Positions 1 to 7,858 of a DNA stretch of 27,540 nucleotides are shown one piece after another. The position numbers and the translations under genes were made by a program. Within the stretch, counting starts at the first letter, position 1; every line of letters starts with the position of its first letter. The notes below the pieces were generated by a model. It was not told where the DNA came from and did not search any database. It saw only the letters and a program-made list of their open reading frames with translations. The stretch spans positions 1 to 27,540 of the forward strand of contig CAKUDW010000005.1 of NCBI GenBank assembly GCA_934645275.1. Direction: 5' to 3'. This stretch comes from an uncultured Clostridia bacterium. Lineage in GTDB: Bacteria > Bacillota_A > Clostridia > Christensenellales > Aristaeellaceae.

Positions 1-103
1 CCGTTAGCCTGCGCAGCAGCGGCAGATAGATATCGTCCCGGTCGGCCACAGGGAATCCTGCGGGAATTTCAAATCCGTTTACCTGAAACAGGCATCTTTC
101 CAT
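1..103 (-). CDS. Probable P-loop nucleoside/pantothenate-kinase-like protein, N-terminal fragment
   Basis: Reading leftward from an ATG at 103, an open frame of 34 codons runs to the window edge and begins MERCLFQVNGFEI. A GGAGGTGA ribosome-binding site lies 12 bases upstream of this ATG. A TTG two codons earlier (109) is better spaced and may be the true start. The N-terminal pattern, a short strand with VNGFE followed by a segment like DDIYLPLLRRLT, resembles the region before the P-loop in a family of uridine/pantothenate-kinase-like proteins common in Clostridia. That is recall of a pattern: the P-loop itself lies outside the window. The gene is divergent from the IMP dehydrogenase gene, with about 226 bp between them. 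Confidence 0.55.
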   Translation of the reverse strand, partial: MERCLFQVNGFEIPAGFPVADRDDIYLPLLRRLT

Positions 104-190
104 TTCCAAGCTGCGTCACCTCCACATAAATCCATTCAGTGCCTATTTCGTGCGCGGCGGTCAAAAATCCTGCCCGCCGTGAGAACTTAA

Positions 191-209
191 TTTATGCGCG
201 CCGCATAAA
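191..209. repeat. Perfect 8-bp inverted repeat in a divergent intergenic region
   Basis: TTTATGCG, three bases, then CGCATAAA form a perfect dyad between the kinase fragment and the IMP dehydrogenase gene. It has no following T-run on the plus strand and sits upstream of both genes, so an operator is as likely as a hairpin. The rest of 104-329 holds only weak promoter-like matches (TATGAT at 290-295 with no good -35). No purine-riboswitch-like core was recognised. Confidence 0.4.
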
Positions 210-329
210 AGCTGCGGCTTCACACAGCCTTGATGGTATTTGCCATTCAACATTAACGCGATCATGATGCAAAAAACCGTTTGAAATGATATGATAATTC
301 AAATATACTTTGGCAAGGAGCGATGTACG

Positions 330-1835
330 ATGGCGCATTATATCAGTGAACCTTCCCACACCTTCAGTGAGTATCTGCTGATTCCTGGCTACACCTCCGA
401 GGATTGCGTTCCGGCAAACGTAACGCTGAAAACCCCGCTGGTCAAATTCCGCAAGGGCGAAGAAAAGTGCCCGATCAATCTGAATATTCCGCTGGTATCG
501 GCGATCATGCAGTCGGTTTCCGACGATACCATGGCCATCGCGTTGGCGCGCGAGGGCGGCATGTCCTTCATCTATGGGTCTCAGAGCATTGAGGACGAAG
601 CTGCGATGGTCGCCCGTGTGAAGAACTACAAGTCAGGCTTTGTGGTCAGCGATTCCAATGTGCGCCCGGATCAGACGCTCAAGGACGTGCTGGATCTGGT
701 GGAGGAATTCGGCCATTCTACCATCGCCGTCACCGAAAATGGCAGACCAGACGGCCGCCTGCTCGGCGTGGTCACCAGCCGCGATTACCGCGTTTCCCGC
801 ATGGAGACCACTGAGAAAGTTTCCACCTTCATGACGCCGCTCGAGAAGCTGGTCACCGCGCCCGCGGGAACCACGCTGAAGGAAGCCAACGATATTATCT
901 GGGAGCACAAGCTCAACAGCCTGCCCATCGTGGACGACCAGGGCAAGCTGATGTACTTTGTATTCCGCAAGGACTATACCCAGCACAAGGAAAGCCCGCT
1001 GGAACTGCTGGACAGCAAGAAGAGCTACATGGTGGGCGCGGGCATCAATACCAAGGATTATGAGACGCGCGTTCCCGCCCTGATTGAAGCAGGCGCGGAC
1101 GTGCTGTGCATCGATTCTTCCGAGGGTTACAGCTGCTGGCAAGCCAAGACCATTAAGTTCATCCGCGAAAAGTACGGTGACAGCGTGAAGGTGGGCGCGG
1201 GCAACGTGGTCGATCGCGACGGCTTCATGTTCCTGGCCAAGCAGGGCGCGGATTTCGTGAAGGTCGGCATCGGCGGCGGCTCCATCTGCATCACCCGCGA
1301 AACCAAGGGCATTGGCCGCGGCCAGGCCAGCGCGCTGATCGAGGTGGCCGCCGCGCGCGACGAGTATTATAAGAATACCGGTATATACATTCCCGTGTGC
1401 TCTGACGGCGGTATCGTGCATGATTATCACATGACGCTGGCGCTGGCCATGGGCGCAGACTTCATCATGCTGGGCCGCTACTTCGCCCGCTTCGACGAGA
1501 GTCCCACGCCTAAGCTGATGGTAAACGGCTCCTATGTGAAGGAATATTGGGGAGAGGGTTCCAACCGCGCGCGCAACTGGCAGCGTTACGATTTGGGCGG
1601 CAAGGCCAAGCTTAACTTTGAGGAAGGCGTGGATTCATATGTTACCTACGCCGGTTCGCTGCACGATAATGTGGAAAAGAGCCTGTATAAGGTCAAGTCC
1701 ACGATGTGCAATTGCGGCGTTACCAGCATTTCCGCGCTTCAGGCCAATGCCAAGCTTACGCTGGTTTCCTCCGTCAGCATCGTCGAGGGCGGTTACCACG
1801 ATGTGACGCTGCGCGCTACTAGCAATAAGAATTAG
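330..1835 (+). CDS. guaB: IMP dehydrogenase, Tritrichomonas-like subtype
   Basis: The enzyme oxidises IMP to XMP with NAD+, the committed step of guanine nucleotide synthesis. The 501-residue protein has the full TIM barrel interrupted by a paired CBS module at about residues 105-225. The catalytic loop reads [12 protein letters not shown], with the nucleophile at Cys320. The mobile flap contains WQRYDLGG, giving the Arg419-Tyr420 pair that activates water in the family. The start at 330 is chosen because AAGGAG (315-320) lies nine bases upstream; an in-frame ATG at 291 would place that site inside the gene. From memory, the catalytic loop, the [19 protein letters not shown] block, the flap and the C-terminal KSTMCNCG segment match the protozoan Tritrichomonas foetus enzyme more closely than Bacillus or E. 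coli GuaB. The HD-domain gene starts nine bases after its stop, suggesting one transcript. Confidence 0.96.
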   Translation: MAHYISEPSHTFSEYLLIPGYTSEDCVPANVTLKTPLVKFRKGEEKCPINLNIPLVSAIMQSVSDDTMAIALAREGGMSFIYGSQSIEDEAAMVARVKNYKSGFVVSDSNVRPDQTLKDVLDLVEEFGHSTIAVTENGRPDGRLLGVVTSRDYRVSRMETTEKVSTFMTPLEKLVTAPAGTTLKEANDIIWEHKLNSLPIVDDQGKLMYFVFRKDYTQHKESPLELLDSKKSYMVGAGINTKDYETRVPALIEAGADVLCIDSSEGYSCWQAKTIKFIREKYGDSVKVGAGNVVDRDGFMFLAKQGADFVKVGIGGGSICITRETKGIGRGQASALIEVAAARDEYYKNTGIYIPVCSDGGIVHDYHMTLALAMGADFIMLGRYFARFDESPTPKLMVNGSYVKEYWGEGSNRARNWQRYDLGGKAKLNFEEGVDSYVTYAGSLHDNVEKSLYKVKSTMCNCGVTSISALQANAKLTLVSSVSIVEGGYHDVTLRATSNKN

Positions 1836-1843
1836 GGAGATGA

Positions 1844-2440
1844 ATGACCATGCTGACCAGCAGTATCACTCGGGAACAGGCCTGGGCACTGCTCCTGAAG
1901 TACAATCATGAACCCTTTCACATCCAGCACGCGCTCACCGTTGAAGGCGTGATGCGCTGGTATGCCGAAAAGCTCGGTCACGGCGATGAGGTCGATTTCT
2001 GGGGCCTCGTGGGGCTGTTGCACGATATTGACTTTGAACTCTACCCCGAGCAGCACTGCGTCAAGGCTCCTGAGCTGCTGCGCGAGGCGGGCGTTTCCGA
2101 GGAAATGATTCACGCCATCGTCAGCCACGGCTACGGCCTGTGCGCGGATGTGGCGCCCGAGCTGGAAATGGAAAAGGTGCTCTTTGCCGCCGACGAGCTT
2201 ACCGGACTGATCGGCGCAGCCGCGCGCATGCGCCCCAGCCACAGCGTGAGCGATATGGAACTGAGCAGCCTGAAGAAGAAATTCAAGGATAAAAAATTCG
2301 CCGCCGGCTGCTCGCGCGACGTCATTCGCCGCGGTGCGGAAATGCTCGGTTGGGAGCTGGATAAGCTGCTTGAGGACACCATCGCTGCGATGCGTCCTGA
2401 CGAGGCACGCATCGCCGAAGCGGTGGCTGCGCTGGAATAA
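1844..2440 (+). CDS. HD-domain hydrolase, small stand-alone type
   Basis: This 198-residue soluble protein carries a single HD metal-binding domain. The candidate ligands are His29 (in HIQHAL), His60-Asp61 (in LLHDID), His95 (in SHGYG) and Asp117 (in AADELTG). HD proteins are metal-dependent phosphohydrolases, often acting on nucleotides; the substrate here cannot be read from sequence. It follows the IMP dehydrogenase stop by nine bases, and an intrinsic terminator follows it, so the two genes probably form an operon. That invites, but does not prove, a nucleotide-related role. GGGAG (1835-1839) is four bases from the ATG at 1844 and ten from an in-frame ATG at 1850, so the start is uncertain by two residues. 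Confidence 0.85.
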   Translation: MTMLTSSITREQAWALLLKYNHEPFHIQHALTVEGVMRWYAEKLGHGDEVDFWGLVGLLHDIDFELYPEQHCVKAPELLREAGVSEEMIHAIVSHGYGLCADVAPELEMEKVLFAADELTGLIGAAARMRPSHSVSDMELSSLKKKFKDKKFAAGCSRDVIRRGAEMLGWELDKLLEDTIAAMRPDEARIAEAVAALE

Positions 2441-2524
2441 GATATAAGAATTGGCGGATGTTTCTTTGTGAGATCAATTGCATCGTTGCCATGCACGGTA
2501 AGCGCGGTTAGTCCGCCCATAGAG

Positions 2525-2561
2525 GAAGCCTTCGGTTCACTGCGAACCGAAGGCTTCTTTT
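2525..2561 (+). terminator. Intrinsic terminator after the guaB-HD operon
   Basis: A perfect 14-bp stem (2525-2538 with 2544-2557) with loop ACTGC is followed by TTTT. The T-tract overlaps the stop codon of the convergent PAP2 gene. Positions 2441-2524 show no gene. Confidence 0.92.
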
Positions 2562-3219
2562 ATGTCCTTCTATGCCGAATTCTGTCCGGCAGGATGTATA
2601 TAAACGGATAGATTAACAGATACAGCGCCGCTCCGGCCAACAGATCCAGCAACGAATGCTGCTTGACGAGCACCGTGGAGGCGTTAATCAGCAGTCCCAG
2701 TACGGCTATGCCCCAGCGCGGCAGTTTCTTCTTAAAGCAGGCGGGCTCAAATGCTGCGCGCACGGCTGCCAGCGTACCTACGACGTGCATGCTGGGCAGC
2801 ACGTTTGTGTTCGTATCCGCGGCATAAATGGCCCGCAGCAGGCGCGAGGCCAGGTCGTTCCCCGGCAGCGCGGCGGGGCGCAGGTTTTGGCCGCTGGGCC
2901 AGATAAAGAATATGACAATGCTGAGCGTCAATCCGGAAATCACGGCCCAGCCATAGCGCAGGAACGCGTGCCTATCGCGCCAGAGCAGCCACATCGCCAT
3001 GCCCGCCATCAGCGGGTACCACAGCACATAGATGAATACGAACTGGCGGACGAAGGGAATCGCATCGTCCAGCGGACAATAGGAAATCCAGTAGTTATCG
3101 GTAATGACGTGTTCCACAATGTAAAACAGGGCCAGATATACCGGGACATAGATCAACAGCCACGCTTCCCGGCCAGGCCGACGCGCCTTCGGATTCAAAA
3201 TCTCTCGCTCTCTTTCCAT
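2560..3219 (-). CDS. PAP2-superfamily membrane phosphatase
   Basis: This 219-residue integral membrane protein has about six hydrophobic segments. It carries the phosphatidic-acid-phosphatase signatures: QNLRP (Arg114) as the first motif, LPSMH (Ser143, His145) as the second, and STVLVKQHSLLD (Ser181, His188, Asp192) as the third. Members of this family remove phosphate from lipid phosphates or transfer lipid head groups, with catalysis at the outer face of the membrane. The third motif has Thr where the textbook SRxxxxxHxxxD has Arg; I believe this is common in the inositol-phosphoceramide-synthase-like branch. The substrate is unknown. A promoter-like pair lies upstream, and the gene is convergent with the HD gene. 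Confidence 0.85.
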   Translation of the reverse strand: MEREREILNPKARRPGREAWLLIYVPVYLALFYIVEHVITDNYWISYCPLDDAIPFVRQFVFIYVLWYPLMAGMAMWLLWRDRHAFLRYGWAVISGLTLSIVIFFIWPSGQNLRPAALPGNDLASRLLRAIYAADTNTNVLPSMHVVGTLAAVRAAFEPACFKKKLPRWGIAVLGLLINASTVLVKQHSLLDLLAGAALYLLIYPFIYILPDRIRHRRT

Positions 3220-3250
3220 GTATTTGTTTTATGCCGTGCTTCACACCAAT

Positions 3251-3280
3251 ATTATACCCGAATGATAAATGCCCTGTAAA
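3251..3280 (-). promoter_or_regulatory. Sigma-A promoter for the PAP2 gene
   Basis: On the minus strand TTTACA (3280-3275) and TATAAT (3256-3251) are separated by 18 bases, about 30 bp before the gene start. The -10 is perfect and the -35 matches five of six. Confidence 0.65.
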
Positions 3281-3306
3281 GCTGAATCGGTAAAATTAAA
3301 TTGCGC

Positions 3307-3335
3307 TTGCGGGATGAACGGCATTCAGGTATAAT
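3307..3335 (+). promoter_or_regulatory. Sigma-A promoter for the FGGY kinase operon
   Basis: TTGCGG (3307-3312) and a perfect TATAAT (3330-3335) are 17 bases apart. The start codon is about 200 bp downstream, leaving a leader of roughly 195 bases (3342-3536) in which I see no gene and no recognisable riboswitch. Confidence 0.65.
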
Positions 3336-3536
3336 TGAAGCGTGTTCTTGGAATTGCCGAGTATATTATTAGCGTCATTAGCGTCCGTGGCTGAATTTTC
3401 GCATTGCTTTGCCTCGAATGGATATGGAAAGGCGTTCTGAACGGCGGTCGGAGCTGCTCGAAATTGCGTACATCTCAGCCTGGAAGCCTACTGTGAACCG
3501 GAATGTTTTTACGTCCGAAAGGAGTTGATCTGCCTC

Positions 3537-4976
3537 ATGTTGTTTATGGGTATAGATATAGGCACGCAGGGCGCGCGCTGCGTGGTCGCGGATGAAACGG
3601 GAAAAATACACGCCGCGCATTCCGTGGCGTTTGAAACGCTGAACATCGCGACGCAGGCGGGCTGGTACGAGCAGTCGCCCGCACACTGGCTGGCTGCGGC
3701 GAAGGCCGCCATTCGGGCCTGTACGGACGCGCTGCCCAATCCGCAGGCGATTATGGCCGTGTCCATCGATGGTACCAGCGGCACCATCGTGCCGTTGGAT
3801 GAAAATATGCGCCCGTTGACCAACGGCATCATGTACAATGATCCGCGCGCGCGGGAGCAGGCCGCGCGCGTCCACGCGAAGCTGGGCCATATAGAAGCGA
3901 AGCTGGGGTATCGCTTCAGCGCGTCCTTTTCGCTGCCCCGCATTCTCTGGATTCACGATGAACTGCCTGAAATTTATGCCAAAACGCGCCTGTTTGCGCA
4001 CCAGGCGGACTATGTGGCCGGCATGCTCTGTGGTGAATATGCCGTTTCCGACTATTCCAACGCGCTCAAGACCGGTTATGACCTGATCGATAACCGTTGG
4101 CCCATGGAATATGAAACAGAGCTGGGAATTTCCCTTGCGAAGCTCCCGCGCATCGTGGCGCCCGGCGCGGCTATCGCGCATATTACGCCCGAGGCTTGCG
4201 CGGAACTGGGCTTGCCCGAAACGGCCATCGTAACCGGCGGTTCCACCGACGGTTATGCCTCGGCGCTGGCGGCGGGCGCAGTGGGGGAGGGTCGTTGGGC
4301 CTCGATTATCGGTACCACCTTCGTGCTCAAGGGCGTTACCCGAAAGCTGGTAATTGATCCCAGTGGCGCCTGCTATTCACACAAGCTGCCCGGCGGCGAA
4401 TGGCTGCTCGGCGGCGCGGCGAATTTGGGCGGCCGCGTGCTCAACGGTGCGCGGGGCGATAAGACGTTTGATGAAATGAACGCGCTGTCCGAGCGGTTGA
4501 TTCCCACGGGCGTGCGCTGTTATCCGCTCACCGGGCGCGGCGAGCGTTTCCCATTTGCGCTGCCGGACTGCGAAGCTTTCTATGTGGGCGACGTGACCGG
4601 CGGCAGGCTCTATCCCGCCATTATGGAGGGCGTGGGCTTTGCCGAGCGCATGGCGCTGGAGCGCATGGAAAGGCTTGGCTGCCGCGTAGGCGAGAGCATC
4701 TGCGCCGCGGGCGGCGCGTGCCGCAGCGATCTCTGGCTGAAGATTCGCGCCTCGATACTGCGGCGGGAGATGCGCGTGCCCGAAGCCGTGGACGCGGCGA
4801 TGGGCTCGGCGTTGCTGGCTGCGGGCAACTATTTTGGCGGCCTGGAAAAGACGGCCGCGCGCATGATTCGCTGTGCCAAGGCGGTGGAGCCGGATATGGC
4901 GCTGGCGGATAAGTACGATGAGATTTACGTCCGCTTCCTTCAGGACGTTCGGAAAATATACGGCGTGGAGGTATAG
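3537..4976 (+). CDS. FGGY-family carbohydrate kinase, probable pentulose (ribulo/xylulo) kinase
   Basis: The 479-residue protein has the two-domain FGGY architecture: an N-terminal phosphate-1 loop (GIDIGTQGARCVV), the SIDGTSGTIV segment, and a C-terminal half with TGGSTDGYASAL and CAAGGACRSDLW. It would use ATP to phosphorylate a ketose. The DGTSGT and MYNDPRA blocks recall the plant XK-1 and cyanobacterial D-ribulokinase branch rather than E. coli XylB; this is recall, not a search result. The ATG at 3537 lies 12 bases after AAAGGAG (3518-3524). A TTG at 3525 abuts that site, and a second ATG at 3546 is also possible. The stop directly abuts the phosphohexomutase start, so the two genes are translated from one message. 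Confidence 0.85.
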   Translation: MLFMGIDIGTQGARCVVADETGKIHAAHSVAFETLNIATQAGWYEQSPAHWLAAAKAAIRACTDALPNPQAIMAVSIDGTSGTIVPLDENMRPLTNGIMYNDPRAREQAARVHAKLGHIEAKLGYRFSASFSLPRILWIHDELPEIYAKTRLFAHQADYVAGMLCGEYAVSDYSNALKTGYDLIDNRWPMEYETELGISLAKLPRIVAPGAAIAHITPEACAELGLPETAIVTGGSTDGYASALAAGAVGEGRWASIIGTTFVLKGVTRKLVIDPSGACYSHKLPGGEWLLGGAANLGGRVLNGARGDKTFDEMNALSERLIPTGVRCYPLTGRGERFPFALPDCEAFYVGDVTGGRLYPAIMEGVGFAERMALERMERLGCRVGESICAAGGACRSDLWLKIRASILRREMRVPEAVDAAMGSALLAAGNYFGGLEKTAARMIRCAKAVEPDMALADKYDEIYVRFLQDVRKIYGVEV

Positions 4977-6323
4977 ATGAGCATTTACAAGGATTGTGAT
5001 ATTCGCGGAATATATGGCAGCGAGTTGACCGCTGCGGAGGTTTATAGAATCGGCCGCGCGCTGGCCACGCTCTGTCCGGGACGCATATTGGTAGGCGGCG
5101 ACGTGCGCCTGAGCACGCCCGAGCTGAAGGCCGCATTGATCGAAGGCCTGATCGCGTCCGGCGCGCGCGTTGTTGATCTTGGCACAATTCCTACGCCTGC
5201 GCTCTATTTTGCGCTCAAGCATACGCCCGTGCAGGCCGGTGCTACCGTGACCGCCAGCCACAATCCGCCGCAGTACAACGGCGTGAAATTTATGATTGGC
5301 GATACACCCGTGACGCGCGACACCATCGATCGCCTGCAGAAGATTGTTGAGGACGGCAGCTTTCGCGAAGAAGCGGGCGCGCTTGAGACGTGGAACGCGA
5401 CGGGAGAATATCTTGCCGCGATGAAGGCGCGCTTCCATGCGCCGAAGCAGCTGCACGTGCTGGTGGATGCGGGCTGCGGCGCAATGAGCCGCATTGCGCC
5501 CGAGGCGTTTCGCGCCGCGGGCTATCGGGTGACGGAGCTGAGCTGCCGCCCGGACGGTAGTTTTCCGGATCGCTCGCCCAACCCGGCGGATTTTACCTGC
5601 TTGGGCAACACCAGCAGGGCCGTGCGCGAGTGCGGCGCGGATTTCGGCGTGGCCTTCGACGGAGACGGCGACCGCGCGGTATTTTTGGATGAGCGCGGCG
5701 AGCCGGTGCAGAATGAAAAGGCGCTGGCGCTGTTTGTCGGCGCGTTGTTGAAGGATAAGCCCACGCCCGTGGTATATGATCAGAAGTCCTCATCCGTCGT
5801 GCGCGACGCGATTCTGCGCATGGGCGGCACGCCGGTGCCTGAACGCAGCGGCCATGCCTTCATTAAAAAGCGCTTTCTGGAAAACGGCGCGGCGGTGGCC
5901 GGCGAGGTCAGCGGTCACTTCTTCTTCGGTGAGTTGGGTTACGACGACGGTCTGTTTGCCGCGCTGTTCATGGCGCAGCTGGTGGCGCAGAGCGGGCGTT
6001 CGTTGGGCGAAATGGCAGGCGAAATCGTCTGCCCGCCAATCACCCCCGATTTGCGCGTGTTCTGCCCTTATGCGCAGCAGCAGTCCTGGCTGGACAGGGT
6101 GGAAGAACTGGCGCGCGCGCAGGGCGCGGCTATCAGTCATCTGGACGGTGTGCGCGCAGATTTTTCGGATGGCTGGTTCCTGATTCGCAAGTCCGTTACC
6201 GCTCAGCAGATCACGCTGCGCGCCGAGGCGCGCAGCAAGACCCGCCTGCGCGCATTGCTTTCGGAAATTGCGCGCGTGCTGCCGGAAACGGCGCGCGAGG
6301 TACTTGAGCACGGCGTAGATTAG
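4977..6323 (+). CDS. Phosphomannomutase/phosphoglucomutase (alpha-D-phosphohexomutase)
   Basis: The enzyme moves phosphate between C6 and C1 of hexose phosphates, feeding nucleotide-sugar and envelope polysaccharide synthesis. The 448-residue length is typical. The catalytic phosphoserine is Ser94 in TASHNPP, the magnesium loop is DGDGDR (Asp228, 230, 232), and the sugar-specificity loop is GEVSGHFFF (309-317). The C-terminal phosphate-binding loop, usually RPSNTEP, reads RKSVTAQ (404-410): Arg, Ser and Thr are kept while Glu and Pro are lost. GGAGG at 4967-4971 lies five bases before the ATG, inside the end of the kinase gene. Mannose versus glucose preference cannot be decided from sequence. 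Confidence 0.92.
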   Translation: MSIYKDCDIRGIYGSELTAAEVYRIGRALATLCPGRILVGGDVRLSTPELKAALIEGLIASGARVVDLGTIPTPALYFALKHTPVQAGATVTASHNPPQYNGVKFMIGDTPVTRDTIDRLQKIVEDGSFREEAGALETWNATGEYLAAMKARFHAPKQLHVLVDAGCGAMSRIAPEAFRAAGYRVTELSCRPDGSFPDRSPNPADFTCLGNTSRAVRECGADFGVAFDGDGDRAVFLDERGEPVQNEKALALFVGALLKDKPTPVVYDQKSSSVVRDAILRMGGTPVPERSGHAFIKKRFLENGAAVAGEVSGHFFFGELGYDDGLFAALFMAQLVAQSGRSLGEMAGEIVCPPITPDLRVFCPYAQQQSWLDRVEELARAQGAAISHLDGVRADFSDGWFLIRKSVTAQQITLRAEARSKTRLRALLSEIARVLPETAREVLEHGVD

Positions 6324-6350
6324 AATAAACTAATGATAATTCTCCGCTAA

Positions 6351-6382
6351 TTTCGCGGCCGGATAACAGTCCGGCCGCGAAA
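6351..6382. terminator. Strong GC-rich hairpin after the mutase gene, no T-tract
   Basis: TTTCGCGGCCGGA (6351-6363) pairs perfectly with TCCGGCCGCGAAA (6370-6382) around a six-base loop. Neither strand has a proper T-run after it, so it may be a Rho-independent terminator of weak type or a 3'-end protecting structure. It ends six bases before the -35 of the trkA promoter. Confidence 0.6.
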
Positions 6383-6387
6383 TGCGC

Positions 6388-6416
6388 TGGCCAAACCTGT
6401 TCCTTTGTACTATAAT
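6388..6416 (+). promoter_or_regulatory. Sigma-A promoter for trkA
   Basis: TGGCCA (6388-6393, four of six) and a perfect TATAAT (6411-6416) are 17 bases apart, about 40 bases before the ribosome-binding site. Confidence 0.65.
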
Positions 6417-6462
6417 GGGAACGGATTTGATAATCACGAACAATAAAGAAGGATTCAGAAAT

Positions 6463-7821
6463 ATGAATATCGTCATCGTTGGCTGCGGCAAGATCGGCGT
6501 TACTATTCTTGCCAGCCTGCTTGCGGAGGGGCACGATATCGTCGCGGTGGACAACGATCCCGCGGTGATTTCCGAAATTTCAAATATATACGACGGCATG
6601 TGCGTCTGTGGCAGCGGCACCGATTGCGATACGCTGGCCGAGGCGGGCGTGGCGGACGCGGAGCTGTTTGTGGCCACCACATGCTCGGATGAGCTGAACA
6701 TGCTCAGCTGCTTTCTGGCCAAGAAGATGGGCGCACGGCATACCGTGGCGCGCATTCGCAGCCCGCAGTATAACGACCGCAGCCTGGCCTTTATGCGCCA
6801 GCAGCTGGATATTTCGCTCTCATTTAATCCGGATCTGCTGGCGGCGCAGGAACTCTACCATGTGCTCAAGTTGCCAAGCGCCGTGAAGATTGAATACTTT
6901 TCCCGTCGCTATTTTGAAATGGTGGAGCTGCGGCTCAGGGACGATTCAAAGCTGCTGGGCGTGCCGCTTTCAGAACTGCGTAAGCGCTTCCAGGCAAAAT
7001 TCCTGGTCTGCGCGGTGCAGCGCGGCGACGAGGTGTTCATTCCGGACGGCAGCTGTACGCTTCAGGCAGGCGACCGCATCGAGCTTACCGCTTCGCCCAC
7101 GGAAATTCAGCGCCTGCTGCGCGAGTTGGGCATATTGCAGAAGCAGGCCAGGAACGTGATGCTGCTGGGCGCGAGCCGCATGGCCTTCTATCTGGCAAGG
7201 ATGCTGGCCAGCAGCGGCACGAACGTGAAGATTATTGAACAGGATAAGAAGCGCTGCCGCGAGGTCAGCGAAAAGCTGGGCGACGTGGTGGTGATTTGCG
7301 GCGATGGCGCGCAGCAGGAGCTGCTGCTGGAGGAGGGCATCAAGTCCATGGACGCCTTCGCGGCGCTTACCGGCATGGATGAAGAGAACATACTGATCGC
7401 CTTCTTCGCTTCCAATCTGGGCGTGCCGAAGGTGGTTTCCAAGGTTAACCGCGACGAACTGGGTTCCATTGCCGACAAGCTTGGGCTGGACAGCCGCATT
7501 TCGCCGCGGCATACCAGTTCCAATGTGCTCACGCGCTATGCCCGCGCGCTGCAGAACTCCATGGGCAGCAATGTGGAAACGCTCTATAAGCTGATGGATG
7601 GCCGCGCCGAGGCGCTGGAATTCCGAGTGGAGGGCGATTTCAGCCACCTGAACGTGCCGTTGAAAGATTTGCAGTTCAAGCCCGGCGTGCTGATCGCGGG
7701 CATACTGCGCAATCGCCGTGCGGTGATTCCATCCGGTGTGGACGTGATTCAGCCGGACGATCACGTGATTGTGATGACGGCGGGCCATTATATTCACGAT
7801 CTGAAGGACATTCTGTTGTAA
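6463..7821 (+). CDS. trkA: Trk potassium uptake regulatory subunit TrkA
   Basis: This 452-residue cytoplasmic protein gates the TrkH channel by binding nucleotides. It contains two RCK repeats, each a Rossmann fold followed by a TrkA-C domain. The first Rossmann loop is VGCGKIG (6-12), with Asp30 ending the second strand as expected for NAD(H) binding. The second half restarts at NVMLLGASRMAF (about 231-242), where the glycine loop is degenerate (GASRMA). The TrkA-C modules lie near 140-220 and 365-452. The start at 6463 is fixed by AAGGA (6449-6453) nine bases upstream; it gives the natural N-terminus MNIVIVGCG. trkH begins 37 bases after the stop, so the two subunits are very likely co-transcribed. 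Confidence 0.95.
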   Translation: MNIVIVGCGKIGVTILASLLAEGHDIVAVDNDPAVISEISNIYDGMCVCGSGTDCDTLAEAGVADAELFVATTCSDELNMLSCFLAKKMGARHTVARIRSPQYNDRSLAFMRQQLDISLSFNPDLLAAQELYHVLKLPSAVKIEYFSRRYFEMVELRLRDDSKLLGVPLSELRKRFQAKFLVCAVQRGDEVFIPDGSCTLQAGDRIELTASPTEIQRLLRELGILQKQARNVMLLGASRMAFYLARMLASSGTNVKIIEQDKKRCREVSEKLGDVVVICGDGAQQELLLEEGIKSMDAFAALTGMDEENILIAFFASNLGVPKVVSKVNRDELGSIADKLGLDSRISPRHTSSNVLTRYARALQNSMGSNVETLYKLMDGRAEALEFRVEGDFSHLNVPLKDLQFKPGVLIAGILRNRRAVIPSGVDVIQPDDHVIVMTAGHYIHDLKDILL

Positions 7822-7858
7822 GGAACCGCGCGCGAAAAGGGGCGGTGTTGATAGAAAA

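Noticed and set aside
104..329. Purine riboswitch upstream of guaB
   Set aside because: I could not find the conserved three-way junction core; only a short dyad at 191-209 is visible.
633..1430. Long open frame on the minus strand inside the IMP dehydrogenase gene
   Set aside because: It is antisense to a fully conserved enzyme, has no ribosome-binding site and arises from high-GC codon bias. The same applies to minus-strand frames at 4377-5456, 6970-7917 and 9326-10522, and to plus-strand frames at 2656-3279 and 13956-14660.
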